A program made the translations under genes and the position numbers. The notes below the pieces were generated by a model. That model saw only the letters and a program-made list of their open reading frames with translations, did not search any database and was not told the origin of the DNA. This document shows, one piece after another, positions 1 through 6,375 of a DNA stretch of 8,352 nt; the first letter of the stretch is position 1; every line of letters starts with the position of its first letter. The stretch comes from Frankiales bacterium (GTDB lineage Bacteria > Actinomycetota > Actinomycetes > Mycobacteriales > SCTD01), in assembly GCA_004299215.1 (NCBI GenBank), contig SCTD01000129.1:1-8352 (forward strand). Direction: 5' to 3'.

Positions 1-2069
1 GTGGCCGATCGAGCCCCAGCACCGGGCGTCGCGGGTGCCGGCACCGTGACCCCGTCGACGAAGCAGTGCCCCCAGGTCTCCTCCGGCTCGGCGGAGGCGA
101 CGAGCGGGTGGTCCTCGACATGGGCGTGCTCACGAGCGTGCTGGCTCGGGGACGAGTCGCAGCAGCCGACGTGTCCGCAGCTCAGGCAGATCCGCAGGTG
201 CACCCAGTCCCCGCCGGCTCGCAGGCAGGCCACGCAGCCGGGCGCCCTGGCGAGCACCGGCCGGGACGCCTCCTCGTGCGTGCACCCGCCGGTGACGGGC
301 CAGGGGTAGCGCACGACCCGGACGGTGTCCACGACGGTCCGGTGGGGGGTGGGAGCCGGCTCGCTGTGTCCGAGCACGGCGAGCACCTGCTGCGTCAGGG
401 CCTGCGCGGAGACGTGGTCGGCGTCGACGACGTGGTCCGCTCCGGCCTCAGCCAGCCTGGCGACGTCCGCCTCGCCGAGAGGCCGGGCGGCTATCGGCGC
501 CGACGTGAGCAGGCGGGCAGCGCTGACGACTCTGAAGGCCTGCTCCGGCCCGCCCTCGGCCACCACGACCAGGCGCGCGTTCGGGACGCCGGCTGCCCGG
601 AGCACGGCGGCCTTGTTCGGGTCGCCGCGGACCACGACGAGCCCGGCGGCCTCGGCGACGGCGGCGCCGTCGAGGTCCAGCGTGGTCATGACCACGGGGA
701 CACCGCGCTGGCGCAACGTCTCGGCGAGGTCCAGCGCCGTGGGCCCCGAGCCGACGATCACCACGTGGTCTCGGTGGGCGGCGTGCCCGTCGACCACCTC
801 CTCCTCGCCGGCCGCGCCAGGAGCCGTGGACGGGCTGACCGGACGGTCCACCCGGGCCGCGGCGGCGGCGAGCGCGGGACTCGCGAGCATGAGCAGCACG
901 GTCGTGGCGGCCACGAGCTGCGAGCCGTCCTGACGACCCAGCGGTGACAGCCCGGCGGCCGTGCCCACCGTGAGCAGGACGAAGGAGAACTCACCGACCT
1001 GCGCCAGGAGCAGGCCTGTGGCGGCCGCCGTCCGGGCGCGGACACGGACCGCCGCTGCCGCCACTGCCGCGGTGACCGCCTTGACCGCCAGCACCACGAC
1101 GGCCGCGCCGACCACGAGCCCGGCGTTGTCCAGGAGGACGCCCAGGTCGAGCAGCATCCCCACGGAGACGAAGAAGATCGCGCTGAAGGCGATCTGCAGC
1201 GGCAGCACCTCGGCGAGGACGTGGGTGCTTGCCCGGCTCTCGCTGACGATCAGGCCGGCGAGGAAGGCCCCCAGCGAGACGCTCACACCGGCCAACGCGG
1301 TGAGGTAGGCGGTGCCGAAGCAGACGGCCACGACGGCGAGCAGGAAGACCTCGGGCACGCAGGCGCGAGCCACCACGTCCAGCAGCGGAGGCATCACCCG
1401 CCGGGCCACCAGCAGCACGGCGACCACGACGCCGACGGCGGTCAGGACTGCCTGCAGCAGGTAGCCGACGCCTCTCGCGCCCTCCGCGCCGCCCGGGCCG
1501 AGCAGCGGTACGACCAGGACCATGCCGATGACGGCGAGGTCCTGGCCGATCAGCACGGCCACCGACAGCCGACCCCGTTGCGTCGAGGTCTCCCGACGGT
1601 CCCCGAGCAGCTTGAGCACGATGGCCGTCGAGGACAGCGAGATGAGGAACCCGGTGAAGACGCCTTCGCGCCACGAGCCCCCGAGCGACAGCGTCAGGAC
1701 CAGGCCGGCGCCGGTGGTCAGCGCCAGCTGGAGTCCTCCGGCGAGAGCGATCCAGGTCCAGACCCGCGCCAGCCGGTCGAGGGAGAACTCGATGCCGATC
1801 GTGAAGAGCAGCAGGATGACGCCGATGTCGGCAGCGGCCTGGACCGTCGCGCTCTTCTCGACGAGGCCCAGCTGGGCGGGGCCGAGCAGGACGCCCGCAG
1901 CCAGGAACCCGACGATCGGCACGACGCGGACCCGCGCCGTGAGGTAGCCGATCGCCGCGGCCGCGATCACCAGCGCGGCGACCGGCCCGAGGTAGTCCGG
2001 CGCCGCGCCGGCTGCCAGCACCAGCTCGTGAGGCGCCGGTGTCGCCGGCGGCGTCAGGTAACCGCTCAC
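1..2069 (-). CDS. CPA2/Kef-type cation:proton antiporter with TrkA-N domain and C-terminal UBP-type zinc finger (partial, 3' end off window)
   Basis: Predicted inner-membrane monovalent cation/proton exchanger; 689 residues are visible with no stop before the left edge. The exchanger domain (about residues 20-410) is hydrophobic and has CPA2 landmarks: VGFLAAGVLLGP near the start, SSTAIVLKLLGD, GQDLAV with Q176-D177, and GAFLAGLIVSES at 267-278. A TrkA-N/RCK domain starts at H435 (HVVIVGSGPTA); the loop is GxGxxA rather than GxGxxG, a form often linked to NADP(H). The C-terminus (596-670) is a UBP-type zinc finger with C596, H598, C612/C615, C628/C631, C636/C637, H644, H648, H654 and a W666...C669 end. 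Only a few residues should be missing after it. The GTG start at 2069 overlaps the upstream small gene's TGA (GTGA), indicating translational coupling. Cation specificity (K+ or Na+) cannot be read from sequence. The finger's ligand is unknown: ubiquitin tails are the eukaryotic ligand, but this cell should lack ubiquitin. Family call is secure; finger function is open. Confidence 0.9.
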   Translation of the reverse strand, partial: MSGYLTPPATPAPHELVLAAGAAPDYLGPVAALVIAAAAIGYLTARVRVVPIVGFLAAGVLLGPAQLGLVEKSATVQAAADIGVILLLFTIGIEFSLDRLARVWTWIALAGGLQLALTTGAGLVLTLSLGGSWREGVFTGFLISLSSTAIVLKLLGDRRETSTQRGRLSVAVLIGQDLAVIGMVLVVPLLGPGGAEGARGVGYLLQAVLTAVGVVVAVLLVARRVMPPLLDVVARACVPEVFLLAVVAVCFGTAYLTALAGVSVSLGAFLAGLIVSESRASTHVLAEVLPLQIAFSAIFFVSVGMLLDLGVLLDNAGLVVGAAVVVLAVKAVTAAVAAAAVRVRARTAAATGLLLAQVGEFSFVLLTVGTAAGLSPLGRQDGSQLVAATTVLLMLASPALAAAAARVDRPVSPSTAPGAAGEEEVVDGHAAHRDHVVIVGSGPTALDLAETLRQRGVPVVMTTLDLDGAAVAEAAGLVVVRGDPNKAAVLRAAGVPNARLVVVAEGGPEQAFRVVSAARLLTSAPIAARPLGEADVARLAEAGADHVVDADHVSAQALTQQVLAVLGHSEPAPTPHRTVVDTVRVVRYPWPVTGGCTHEEASRPVLARAPGCVACLRAGGDWVHLRICLSCGHVGCCDSSPSQHAREHAHVEDHPLVASAEPEETWGHCFVDGVTVPAPATPGAGARSA

Positions 2070-2239
2070 CGGTCGGCGTGCCGGTAGGCCGCCGGAGCGC
2101 GGTCCAGCATGCCGAGATCGACTGTGGGCCTGCCCTTCTCGGCCAGCTGGTCGAGGACCGGCCGAACCGGATCCACGTGCTCGGTCGAGCGCTGCTCGTC
2201 GGCCTGCCGCTCGTCCCGCGCATCGGGCACGGCCGTCAC
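2066..2239 (-). CDS. Small hypothetical protein (57 aa) coupled to the antiporter
   Basis: I do not recognise this protein. It is hydrophilic and highly charged, with no membrane segment or cysteine; it begins MTAVPDARDERQ and ends PAAYRHADR. The middle (PVRPVLDQLAEKGRPTV) could form a short helix. The GTG at 2239 is preferred over an in-frame ATG at 2269 because a strong Shine-Dalgarno (GAGGGAGG) lies four bases before it. Its TGA overlaps the antiporter's GTG start, so the two are almost certainly co-translated. By position it might be an accessory or regulatory peptide for the antiporter, as small cytoplasmic partners are known for some Kef and Cpa systems, but no similarity to those (for example KefF/KefG) is visible. 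It is real by its ribosome-binding site and junction; the function is unknown. Confidence 0.6.
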   Translation of the reverse strand: MTAVPDARDERQADEQRSTEHVDPVRPVLDQLAEKGRPTVDLGMLDRAPAAYRHADR

Positions 2240-2243
2240 GCTG

Positions 2244-2251
2244 CCTCCCTC
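2244..2251 (-). promoter_or_regulatory. Ribosome binding site deciding the start of the small ORF
   Basis: On the minus strand the sequence reads GAGGGAGG, then CAGC, then GTG. This strong purine-rich site fixes the start at 2239 and makes the upstream ATG at 2269 unlikely. Confidence 0.6.
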
Positions 2252-2461
2252 GTCGCAGGGGCGCCCCACCGCTGAGGGGTGCCGGCGTGGTCACTGCACC
2301 CCCTGGCCCACGGCCTGGCTATGGGCAGACATGCCGATCCCGCGCGCGCCGCGACCGTGCACGGCGTGCGGACGTCATCGCGCGCACGGGGGTCGGGATC
2401 GGTCGCGCTGCCGATGCACCTGGTCGCGCACCCAGGGCAGGCTGGTAACGCTGCGAGATGC

Positions 2462-2469
2462 TGACGTCA
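2462..2469. promoter_or_regulatory. Perfect 8-bp palindrome TGACGTCA near the start of the LuxR-like gene
   Basis: The perfect palindrome TGACGTCA ends five bases before the Shine-Dalgarno of the gene at 2487. The placement would suit a repressor site or a chance GACGTC word. No second copy at a fixed spacing was seen, so the evidence is weak. Confidence 0.2.
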
Positions 2470-2473
2470 CGGC

Positions 2474-2479
2474 GGGAGG
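2474..2479 (+). promoter_or_regulatory. Ribosome binding site for the LuxR-like gene at 2487
   Basis: GGGAGG lies seven bases before GTG 2487. It sets the start here although the reading frame stays open much further upstream. Confidence 0.6.
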
Positions 2480-2486
2480 CAGCTGC

Positions 2487-3137
2487 GTGACCGTACGAGA
2501 CGCGGAGCAGCCCCGGCACCCGCCGCTCGCCACAGCGGGTCCGGTCGCACCGCTCGATCGCTACGTCCTCAGTCTGCCGAGCGCGGACCGGGAGCGCGCG
2601 GGCGCGGTCGACCGGACGAGGGAGATCGCGCAGATGGCGCGGCTGTTCCGAGGAGCCACCGCCGGCGTCGTGCTCACCCGGCGCGGCGACGTCCTGCCGC
2701 TCCGCGGTCTGCCCCCGCACCCGTTGCTCGTCGGGGATCCACGGGTTCTCGCCACAGCGTCCCGCGAGCTGGCCCGCAGCGCGTCGTGCACCGGCTTCCT
2801 CCTGCCGGCGGGCGTCGGTGACCCGGAGCGGCTCGTGCGGATCTCGGCGATCGACTGCGCCATCCCCGGCCTCGACCACCTGGCGGCCGTCGTGGTCCTC
2901 TCCCCGCCCGGCGACCTGCGCGGGCTCACGACGTTCGCGCTGCGCGTCCTCGGTCTCGTCGTCGACGGGACGGTCACGACCGGGGCCATCGCCACGGCAC
3001 TCGGCGTGGACGTGACGAAGGTGAGCGGCGCGCTCGACGCGGCCCTGGCCGCCCTGTCGGCACCCGACCTCCCGGCGGCCGCGGTTCGCGCTCTGCGCGC
3101 AGGACTGCGGATCCCTCCGCAGTGCGCATCGACGTAG
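2487..3137 (+). CDS. LuxR-like regulator paralogue with degenerate helix-turn-helix
   Basis: A 216-residue protein that aligns by eye with the C-terminal part of the neighbour at 3280. Residues 50-207 here match neighbour residues 167-325: ARLFRGATAGVVL against ARVVRGASAGAVL, VVVLSPPGDLRGLT against AVVLSPVPDLHGLT, and LSAPDLPAAAVRALRAGL against LSAPTRTFAAVRAAREGL. The LuxR/GerE-like region (146-207) keeps the spacing but loses typical residues: LTPREL becomes LTTFAL, and the recognition-helix stretch TTRTVAAHVEHI becomes VDVTKVSGALDAA. DNA binding is therefore doubtful. The N-terminal 45 residues (basic and proline-rich, then PLDRYVLSLPSADRERA) are not shared with the neighbour, which has a larger sensor region. 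The GTG start at 2487 is chosen for its GGGAGG site; the frame is open upstream but without a better start. The gene may be a diverged duplicate, a heterodimer partner or an anti-regulator of the neighbour; this is inferred. Confidence 0.7.
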   Translation: MTVRDAEQPRHPPLATAGPVAPLDRYVLSLPSADRERAGAVDRTREIAQMARLFRGATAGVVLTRRGDVLPLRGLPPHPLLVGDPRVLATASRELARSASCTGFLLPAGVGDPERLVRISAIDCAIPGLDHLAAVVVLSPPGDLRGLTTFALRVLGLVVDGTVTTGAIATALGVDVTKVSGALDAALAALSAPDLPAAAVRALRAGLRIPPQCAST

Positions 3138-3177
3138 TCCGTGAGGGGGGGCGGGGACGGGCCGCCACTCAGAATTA

Positions 3178-3207
3178 GGTCGCTCGTGGGACGGTAGGTG
3201 GGCGACC
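3178..3207. repeat. Inverted repeat in the spacer before the LuxR regulator
   Basis: The arms GGTCGC (3178-3183) and GCGACC (3202-3207) are perfect inverted copies 18 bases apart. They lie in the 142-base gap between the two LuxR-like genes, next to AGAATTAGGT, one of the few AT-richer patches here. This could be an operator for autoregulation or chance. No clear promoter or terminator was identified in the gap. Confidence 0.2.
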
Positions 3208-3267
3208 CGCGGCGTCACGACACCGGGACGACGTCGGGCCGTGGTCCGGGTGCCGATGCTCGCCCGG

Positions 3268-3274
3268 AAGGAGG
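3268..3274 (+). promoter_or_regulatory. Strong ribosome binding site for the LuxR regulator
   Basis: AAGGAGG, then five bases, then ATG at 3280. This near-consensus site chooses ATG 3280 over the in-frame GTG at 3241. Confidence 0.75.
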
Positions 3275-3279
3275 ATCCG

Positions 3280-4386
3280 ATGTCGAAGTCGCCGAGTGTG
3301 GAGCTTGCCGAGATCGCCGCCTCGGCCGACGACCTCCCTCGTCGTTCCGAGGAGATGCTGCTGGCGCTGCGACGCGTGGTGCCCTTCGACGCCGCGTGGC
3401 TGGCACTCGCCGAGCCGAGGAGGAGCTGCTACGCCTCCCTGGCGAGCGTCGACCTCGACCGCGGCGCCCTCAAGCACCTCGGCGGTCCCCGCATCCAGCC
3501 GGGCAGCGACGTCACGCAGACCGACCGTGCCCGGCCTCCGCCGAGCCTCTCGGACCTGCCCTACCCCGCCGCCGCCCTGCTGACGTGGGGCGAGTGCCTC
3601 CTGCCCGCCGGTGTCCACGGGGCTCTGGCGGTGGGGCTGTTCGGCAGCGGCAGGCGTCACGTCGGCTTCCTCGCGCTGCTGTACGCCAGCAGGCAGCCGC
3701 CGTCCCTCGTGGCGCGGCGCCGGCTGCAGGGACTCACCGGGGTCCTGGCTCTCGGGATCGACCCCTTGCGCTCCCTGGCCTCGGCTGCGCGCGTGGTGCG
3801 CGGCGCGAGCGCAGGCGCCGTGCTGTGCTCCACCGGTGCCACCGGACTTCCCGGGCTCGCGGGTGACGCACTGCTCGCCGACGGATCACCCGTCGTCCTG
3901 TTCGCCCGCTCGTGCATCGACGACGGCCAGGTCTTCGCGTCCTTCCTCTGGCCCCGGGGCGGCCGGCACGCCCCGGAGGGGCACGTCCGCGTCACCGTCC
4001 TCGCTGATCCCGGCGGGGCATCGGCAGGCGTGGTGGGGGCAGTGGTCCTGTCGCCCGTCCCCGACCTCCACGGGCTCACACCACGCGAGCTCGAGGTGCT
4101 CGGGCTGCTGGTCGAAGGGTGCGCCAACCAGCAGATCGCCCGCGCGCTCGTCGTGACGACGCGCACCGTGGCCGCGCACGTCGAGCACATCCTCGTCAAG
4201 CTGAGTGCGCCCACGAGGACGTTCGCCGCGGTGCGGGCGGCGCGCGAAGGGCTCTACGTGCCCTTTGGTCCCGTCGTCGTGTCGGCACTGAACCGAGGTT
4301 TCCCAGCGGGTCTCGTCGCCGGCGCGCGTCCCGCAGGCGGACCGGGACCCGTGGGTGCGGTCGCGCGACGCCCGGCGCCGGGCTGA
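3280..4386 (+). CDS. LuxR-family (GerE-type helix-turn-helix) transcriptional regulator
   Basis: A 368-residue cytoplasmic protein with a typical LuxR/GerE DNA-binding domain at 265-325: LTPRELEVLGLLVEG, then QQIARALVVTTRTVAAHVE and HILVKLSAPTRTFAAV. The N-terminal part (1-260) has a GAF-like feel: an early helical region (LAEIAASADDLPRRSEEMLLALRRVVPFDAAWLALAEP) and a core with GALAVGLFGSGRRHVGFLALLYA around 113-135. I cannot assign the ligand. It has five cysteines (C50, C106, C183, C212, C281), the last inside the first helix of the DNA-binding domain. A low-complexity, Gly/Pro-rich tail of about 40 residues follows the helix-turn-helix. No phospho-acceptor receiver domain is seen. It lies downstream of a shorter paralogue in the same orientation and upstream of mscR, so control of the formaldehyde genes is possible but inferred only from position. 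Confidence 0.85.
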   Translation: MSKSPSVELAEIAASADDLPRRSEEMLLALRRVVPFDAAWLALAEPRRSCYASLASVDLDRGALKHLGGPRIQPGSDVTQTDRARPPPSLSDLPYPAAALLTWGECLLPAGVHGALAVGLFGSGRRHVGFLALLYASRQPPSLVARRRLQGLTGVLALGIDPLRSLASAARVVRGASAGAVLCSTGATGLPGLAGDALLADGSPVVLFARSCIDDGQVFASFLWPRGGRHAPEGHVRVTVLADPGGASAGVVGAVVLSPVPDLHGLTPRELEVLGLLVEGCANQQIARALVVTTRTVAAHVEHILVKLSAPTRTFAAVRAAREGLYVPFGPVVVSALNRGFPAGLVAGARPAGGPGPVGAVARRPAPG

Positions 4387-4474
4387 TGCGCAGCCGTACC
4401 TCGTCGTCGTCGCTCGCGACCATGAGCCAGGGAACCACGGGCCTGCGGCAGCCGCCGCGCCGACGACGCCTGTC

Positions 4475-4492
4475 GCGCTGCGGTGGCAGCGC
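4475..4492 (+). terminator. Hairpin after the LuxR regulator, possible terminator
   Basis: A perfect 7-bp stem, GCGCTGC / GCAGCGC, with a GGTG loop lies about 90 bases after the regulator's stop and about 80 before the mscR start. No T-run follows, so it would be a U-less actinobacterial-type terminator or only an mRNA structure. It suggests mscR has its own promoter further on. Confidence 0.35.
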
Positions 4493-4556
4493 CTCCGACT
4501 GCTGTCCAGAGGCGGTGGCGGCCGGCTGGACCTACGGTGACGGCACCCGTCCGTCC

Positions 4557-4568
4557 GAGGAGAAGAGG
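4557..4568 (+). promoter_or_regulatory. Ribosome binding site for mscR
   Basis: The purine stretch GAGGAGAAGAGG lies just before GTG 4573. The last AAGAGG is four bases from the start and GAGGAG ten. It selects GTG 4573, which gives the usual family length. Confidence 0.6.
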
Positions 4569-4572
4569 CAAC

Positions 4573-5658
4573 GTGGCCGAGTCCGTGAGGGGCGTCGTCG
4601 CCCGGTCCAAGAACGCTCCCGTCCGGGTGGAGACCGTGATCGTGCCCGACCCCGGTCCCGGTGAGGCCGTCGTCGCCGTGCAGGCGTGCGGGGTGTGCCA
4701 CACCGACCTGCACTACCGCGAGGGCGGGATCAACGACGACTTCCCCTTCCTGCTCGGCCACGAGGCGGCCGGCGTCGTGGAGCGGGTCGGCGAGGGCGTC
4801 ACCGACGTGCAGCCGGGCGACGTCGTGGTGCTCAACTGGCGGGCCGTCTGCGGCGACTGCCGGGCCTGCCGTCGCGGCCGTCCCTGGTACTGCTTCGACA
4901 CGCACAACGCCGCCAGCCCGATGACCCTGGAGGACGGGACGCCGCTCGCCGCCGCGCTGGGCATCGGGGCGCTGGCGGAGAAGACGCTCGTCCACGCGGG
5001 GCAGTGCACCAAGGTCGACCCCTCCGTGGACCCTGCCGCCGCCGGCCTTCTCGGGTGCGGCGTCACGGCCGGCTGGGGGGCCGCCGTGAACACCGCGCCG
5101 GTGCGCCAGGGCGACTCGGTCGCCGTCATCGGGTGCGGCGGCGTCGGCAGCGCCGCGGTGGCCGGCGCCGTCTACGCCGGCGCGCTTCGCGTCATCGCCG
5201 TCGACACCGATCCGCGCAAGCTCGAGTGGGCCGAGGACTTCGGCGCGACCGACACGGTCGACGCGTCCACCGAGGACGTCGTGGACCGGCTGCGCGAGCT
5301 CACCGGCGGCTTCGGGCCGGACGTCGTCATCGACGCGGTGGGCACCGCGGCGACCTACCGGCAGGCGTTCGACGCCCGGGACCTGGCGGGCACCGTCGTG
5401 CTCGTCGGCGTGCCGAACCCGACCGTCACGCTCGAGCTCCCGCTCATCGAGGTCTTCGGCCGTGGGGGAGCGCTCAAGTCCTCCTGGTACGGCGACTGCC
5501 TGCCGTCGCGCGACTTCCCCCTGCTGGCCGAGCTCTTCCGGCAGGACCGCTTCCCGCTGGACCGGTTCGTCACGGAGCGGATCGGGCTCGACGACGTCGA
5601 GGCGGCCTTCGGCCGCATGCAGCGCGGTGAGGTCCTCCGGTCCGTGGTGGTCCTGTGA
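4573..5658 (+). CDS. mscR: S-(hydroxymethyl)mycothiol dehydrogenase (mycothiol-dependent formaldehyde dehydrogenase)
   Basis: Zinc-dependent medium-chain alcohol dehydrogenase that oxidises the spontaneous formaldehyde-mycothiol adduct, S-(hydroxymethyl)mycothiol, to S-formylmycothiol with NAD+. The 361 residues match the length I recall for Mycobacterium AdhE2 (Rv2259), and much of the sequence is recognisable: CGVCHTDLHYREGGIND, LNWRAVCGDCRACRRGRP, GGALKSSWYGDCLP. Catalytic zinc candidates are C42 (in CGVCHTD) and H63-E64 (GHEAAG); structural zinc ligands are C93, C96, C99 and C107. The Rossmann motif GCGGVG is at 187-192 and the acidic VDTD after the second strand fits NAD. The start is GTG 4573, behind a GAGGAGAAGAGG site; the frame is open upstream but an earlier start would add an unrelated tail. 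The stop overlaps the next gene's GTG (GTGA), so the pair is co-translated. This gene is the best evidence that the host makes mycothiol. Other aldehyde or alcohol substrates and nitrosomycothiol reduction are known side roles of the family. Confidence 0.93.
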   Translation: MAESVRGVVARSKNAPVRVETVIVPDPGPGEAVVAVQACGVCHTDLHYREGGINDDFPFLLGHEAAGVVERVGEGVTDVQPGDVVVLNWRAVCGDCRACRRGRPWYCFDTHNAASPMTLEDGTPLAAALGIGALAEKTLVHAGQCTKVDPSVDPAAAGLLGCGVTAGWGAAVNTAPVRQGDSVAVIGCGGVGSAAVAGAVYAGALRVIAVDTDPRKLEWAEDFGATDTVDASTEDVVDRLRELTGGFGPDVVIDAVGTAATYRQAFDARDLAGTVVLVGVPNPTVTLELPLIEVFGRGGALKSSWYGDCLPSRDFPLLAELFRQDRFPLDRFVTERIGLDDVEAAFGRMQRGEVLRSVVVL

Positions 5659-6287
5659 GCACGTTCCGGGTGGAGCACCTGAGCACCAGCGGCACCTTCA
5701 GCCTCGACGGCCAGACCTTCGACGTGGACAACAACGTCTGGCTGCTCGGGAACGACCACGAGGTCCTCGTCCTGGACGCACCGCACGACGCGGCGGCGAT
5801 CGAGCGGGCGGTCGCCGGCCGCGCGGTCGTGGCGATCGCCTGCACGCACGCCCACGACGACCACGTGCGCTACGCGCCGGAGCTGGCCGAGCGCCTCTCC
5901 ACGCAGGTGCTCCTGCACCCGGCGGACCGCGTGCTCTGGGACCTCACGCACCCCGACCGCGCACCGGACGGCGAGCTCCGCGACGGCGCCGTGCTGGAGG
6001 TCGCCGGGACGCGCGTCGAGGTGCTGCACACCCCCGGGCACGCCCCGGGAGCCGTCTGCTTCTCGGTGCCGTCCGAGGAGCTGCTCTTCAGCGGCGACAC
6101 GCTGTTCGCCGGCGGGCCGGGGGCCACCGGCCGGTCGTACAGCGACTTCGACACCATCCTCGGCTCCATCCGCTCGCGGCTGGCGCCACTGCCGCCCGCG
6201 ACGACCGTGCACACCGGGCACGGGCCCTCGACGACGATCGGGGCCGAGCTGCCCTCCTACGACGAGTGGGTCCGGCGCGGGCACTGA
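5655..6287 (+). CDS. Metallo-beta-lactamase-fold hydrolase linked to mscR (candidate S-formylmycothiol hydrolase)
   Basis: A 210-residue cytoplasmic MBL-fold protein resembling glyoxalase II-type thioester hydrolases. The metal-site motifs are intact: H65-A-H67-D68-D69-H70 (HxHxDH), H129 in TPGHAPG, D148 in SGDTLF and H189 in TGHGP. The N-terminal FSLDGQTFDVDNNVWLLG and GGPGATGRSYSDF are typical of the protein found next to mscR/adhE2 in mycobacteria (Rv2260). The GTG start overlaps the mscR stop (GTGA); the two genes are evidently co-translated. mscR makes S-formylmycothiol, a thioester, and a glyoxalase II-like enzyme is well placed to hydrolyse it to formate and mycothiol. That specific reaction is inferred from fold and synteny and to my knowledge is not firmly shown. 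A broader mycothiol-thioester hydrolase is the main alternative. Confidence 0.88.
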   Translation: MSTFRVEHLSTSGTFSLDGQTFDVDNNVWLLGNDHEVLVLDAPHDAAAIERAVAGRAVVAIACTHAHDDHVRYAPELAERLSTQVLLHPADRVLWDLTHPDRAPDGELRDGAVLEVAGTRVEVLHTPGHAPGAVCFSVPSEELLFSGDTLFAGGPGATGRSYSDFDTILGSIRSRLAPLPPATTVHTGHGPSTTIGAELPSYDEWVRRGH

Positions 6288-6324
6288 CGCCGGCAGGCGA
6301 TGAAGATCACAGCAGGGGTCGGCC

Positions 6325-6354
6325 GCCGCTGCGTCGAAACACGACTGCAACGGC
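6325..6354 (+). terminator. Imperfect hairpin after the mscR-MBL pair, possible terminator
   Basis: GCCG-C-TGC-GTCG pairs with CGAC-T-GCA-A-CGGC around an AAACA loop: 11 base pairs with one mismatch and one bulge. It lies about 40 bases after the hydrolase stop and just before the dyad upstream of the transporter genes. No T-run follows. Position suggests it separates the two transcripts. Confidence 0.35.
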
Positions 6355-6361
6355 TGCCGGT

Positions 6362-6375
6362 TAGAACACGTTCTA
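6362..6375. promoter_or_regulatory. KstR-like palindromic operator upstream of the ABC transporter operon
   Basis: TAGAACACGTTCTA: perfect 6-bp arms TAGAAC/GTTCTA around AC. It fits the KstR consensus I recall, TNNAACNNGTTNNA, at every fixed position. KstR is the TetR-family repressor of cholesterol catabolism in mycolic-acid actinomycetes; related TetR regulators of lipid metabolism use similar dyads. It overlaps the possible -10 box at 6374-6379, which suits repression by blocking RNA polymerase. It lies 74 bases before the chosen start of the substrate-binding protein. Which regulator binds it is inferred, since no TetR gene is in the window. Confidence 0.6.

Larger units (their letters stand above)
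2240..2486. promoter_or_regulatory. Divergent intergenic region between antiporter unit and LuxR-like genes
   Basis: This 247-base stretch separates a minus-strand unit from plus-strand genes, so it should hold promoters for both. I could not find a convincing -35/-10 pair on either strand. It does contain small dyads: CCGTGCACGG at 2355-2364, the arms CGTGCG (2365-2370) and CGCACG (2383-2388) 12 bases apart, and TGACGTCA at 2462-2469. In DNA of this GC content such dyads can arise by chance, so regulatory use is inferred from position only. Confidence 0.4.

Noticed and set aside
66..2087. Long plus-strand open frames (66-947, 325-933, 961-1308, 1221-2087, 1522-1947)
   Set aside because: They are antisense to the antiporter gene, have Arg/Gly/Ala-rich translations without recognisable domains, and arise because stops are rare at this GC content. 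The minus-strand frame carries clear antiporter, TrkA-N and zinc-finger motifs.
991..2223. 410-residue minus-strand open frame
   Set aside because: It is a frame-shifted shadow of the antiporter. The translation is Arg/Gly/Pro-rich and lacks membrane segments.
2487..3137. Degenerate LuxR-like gene as a pseudogene
   Set aside because: The frame is intact with a good ribosome-binding site, and conserved positions extend through to the C-terminus, so it is kept as a coding gene with altered function.
2319..3218. 299-residue minus-strand open frame opposite the degenerate LuxR-like gene
   Set aside because: It is highly Arg-rich without motifs. The plus-strand frame has a ribosome-binding site and clear similarity to the next gene.
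4533..4538. TACGGT as a possible -10 box for mscR
   Set aside because: It fits TANNNT and lies 34 bases before the start, but no -35-like hexamer is at the right distance and such words are common, so it is not listed as a promoter.
6290..6360. Distant inverted repeat CCGGCAG (6290-6296) and CTGCCGG (6354-6360)
   Set aside because: The arms are 57 bases apart and the right arm overlaps the hairpin at 6325-6354. More likely chance in GC-rich DNA than a mobile-element end or an operator.
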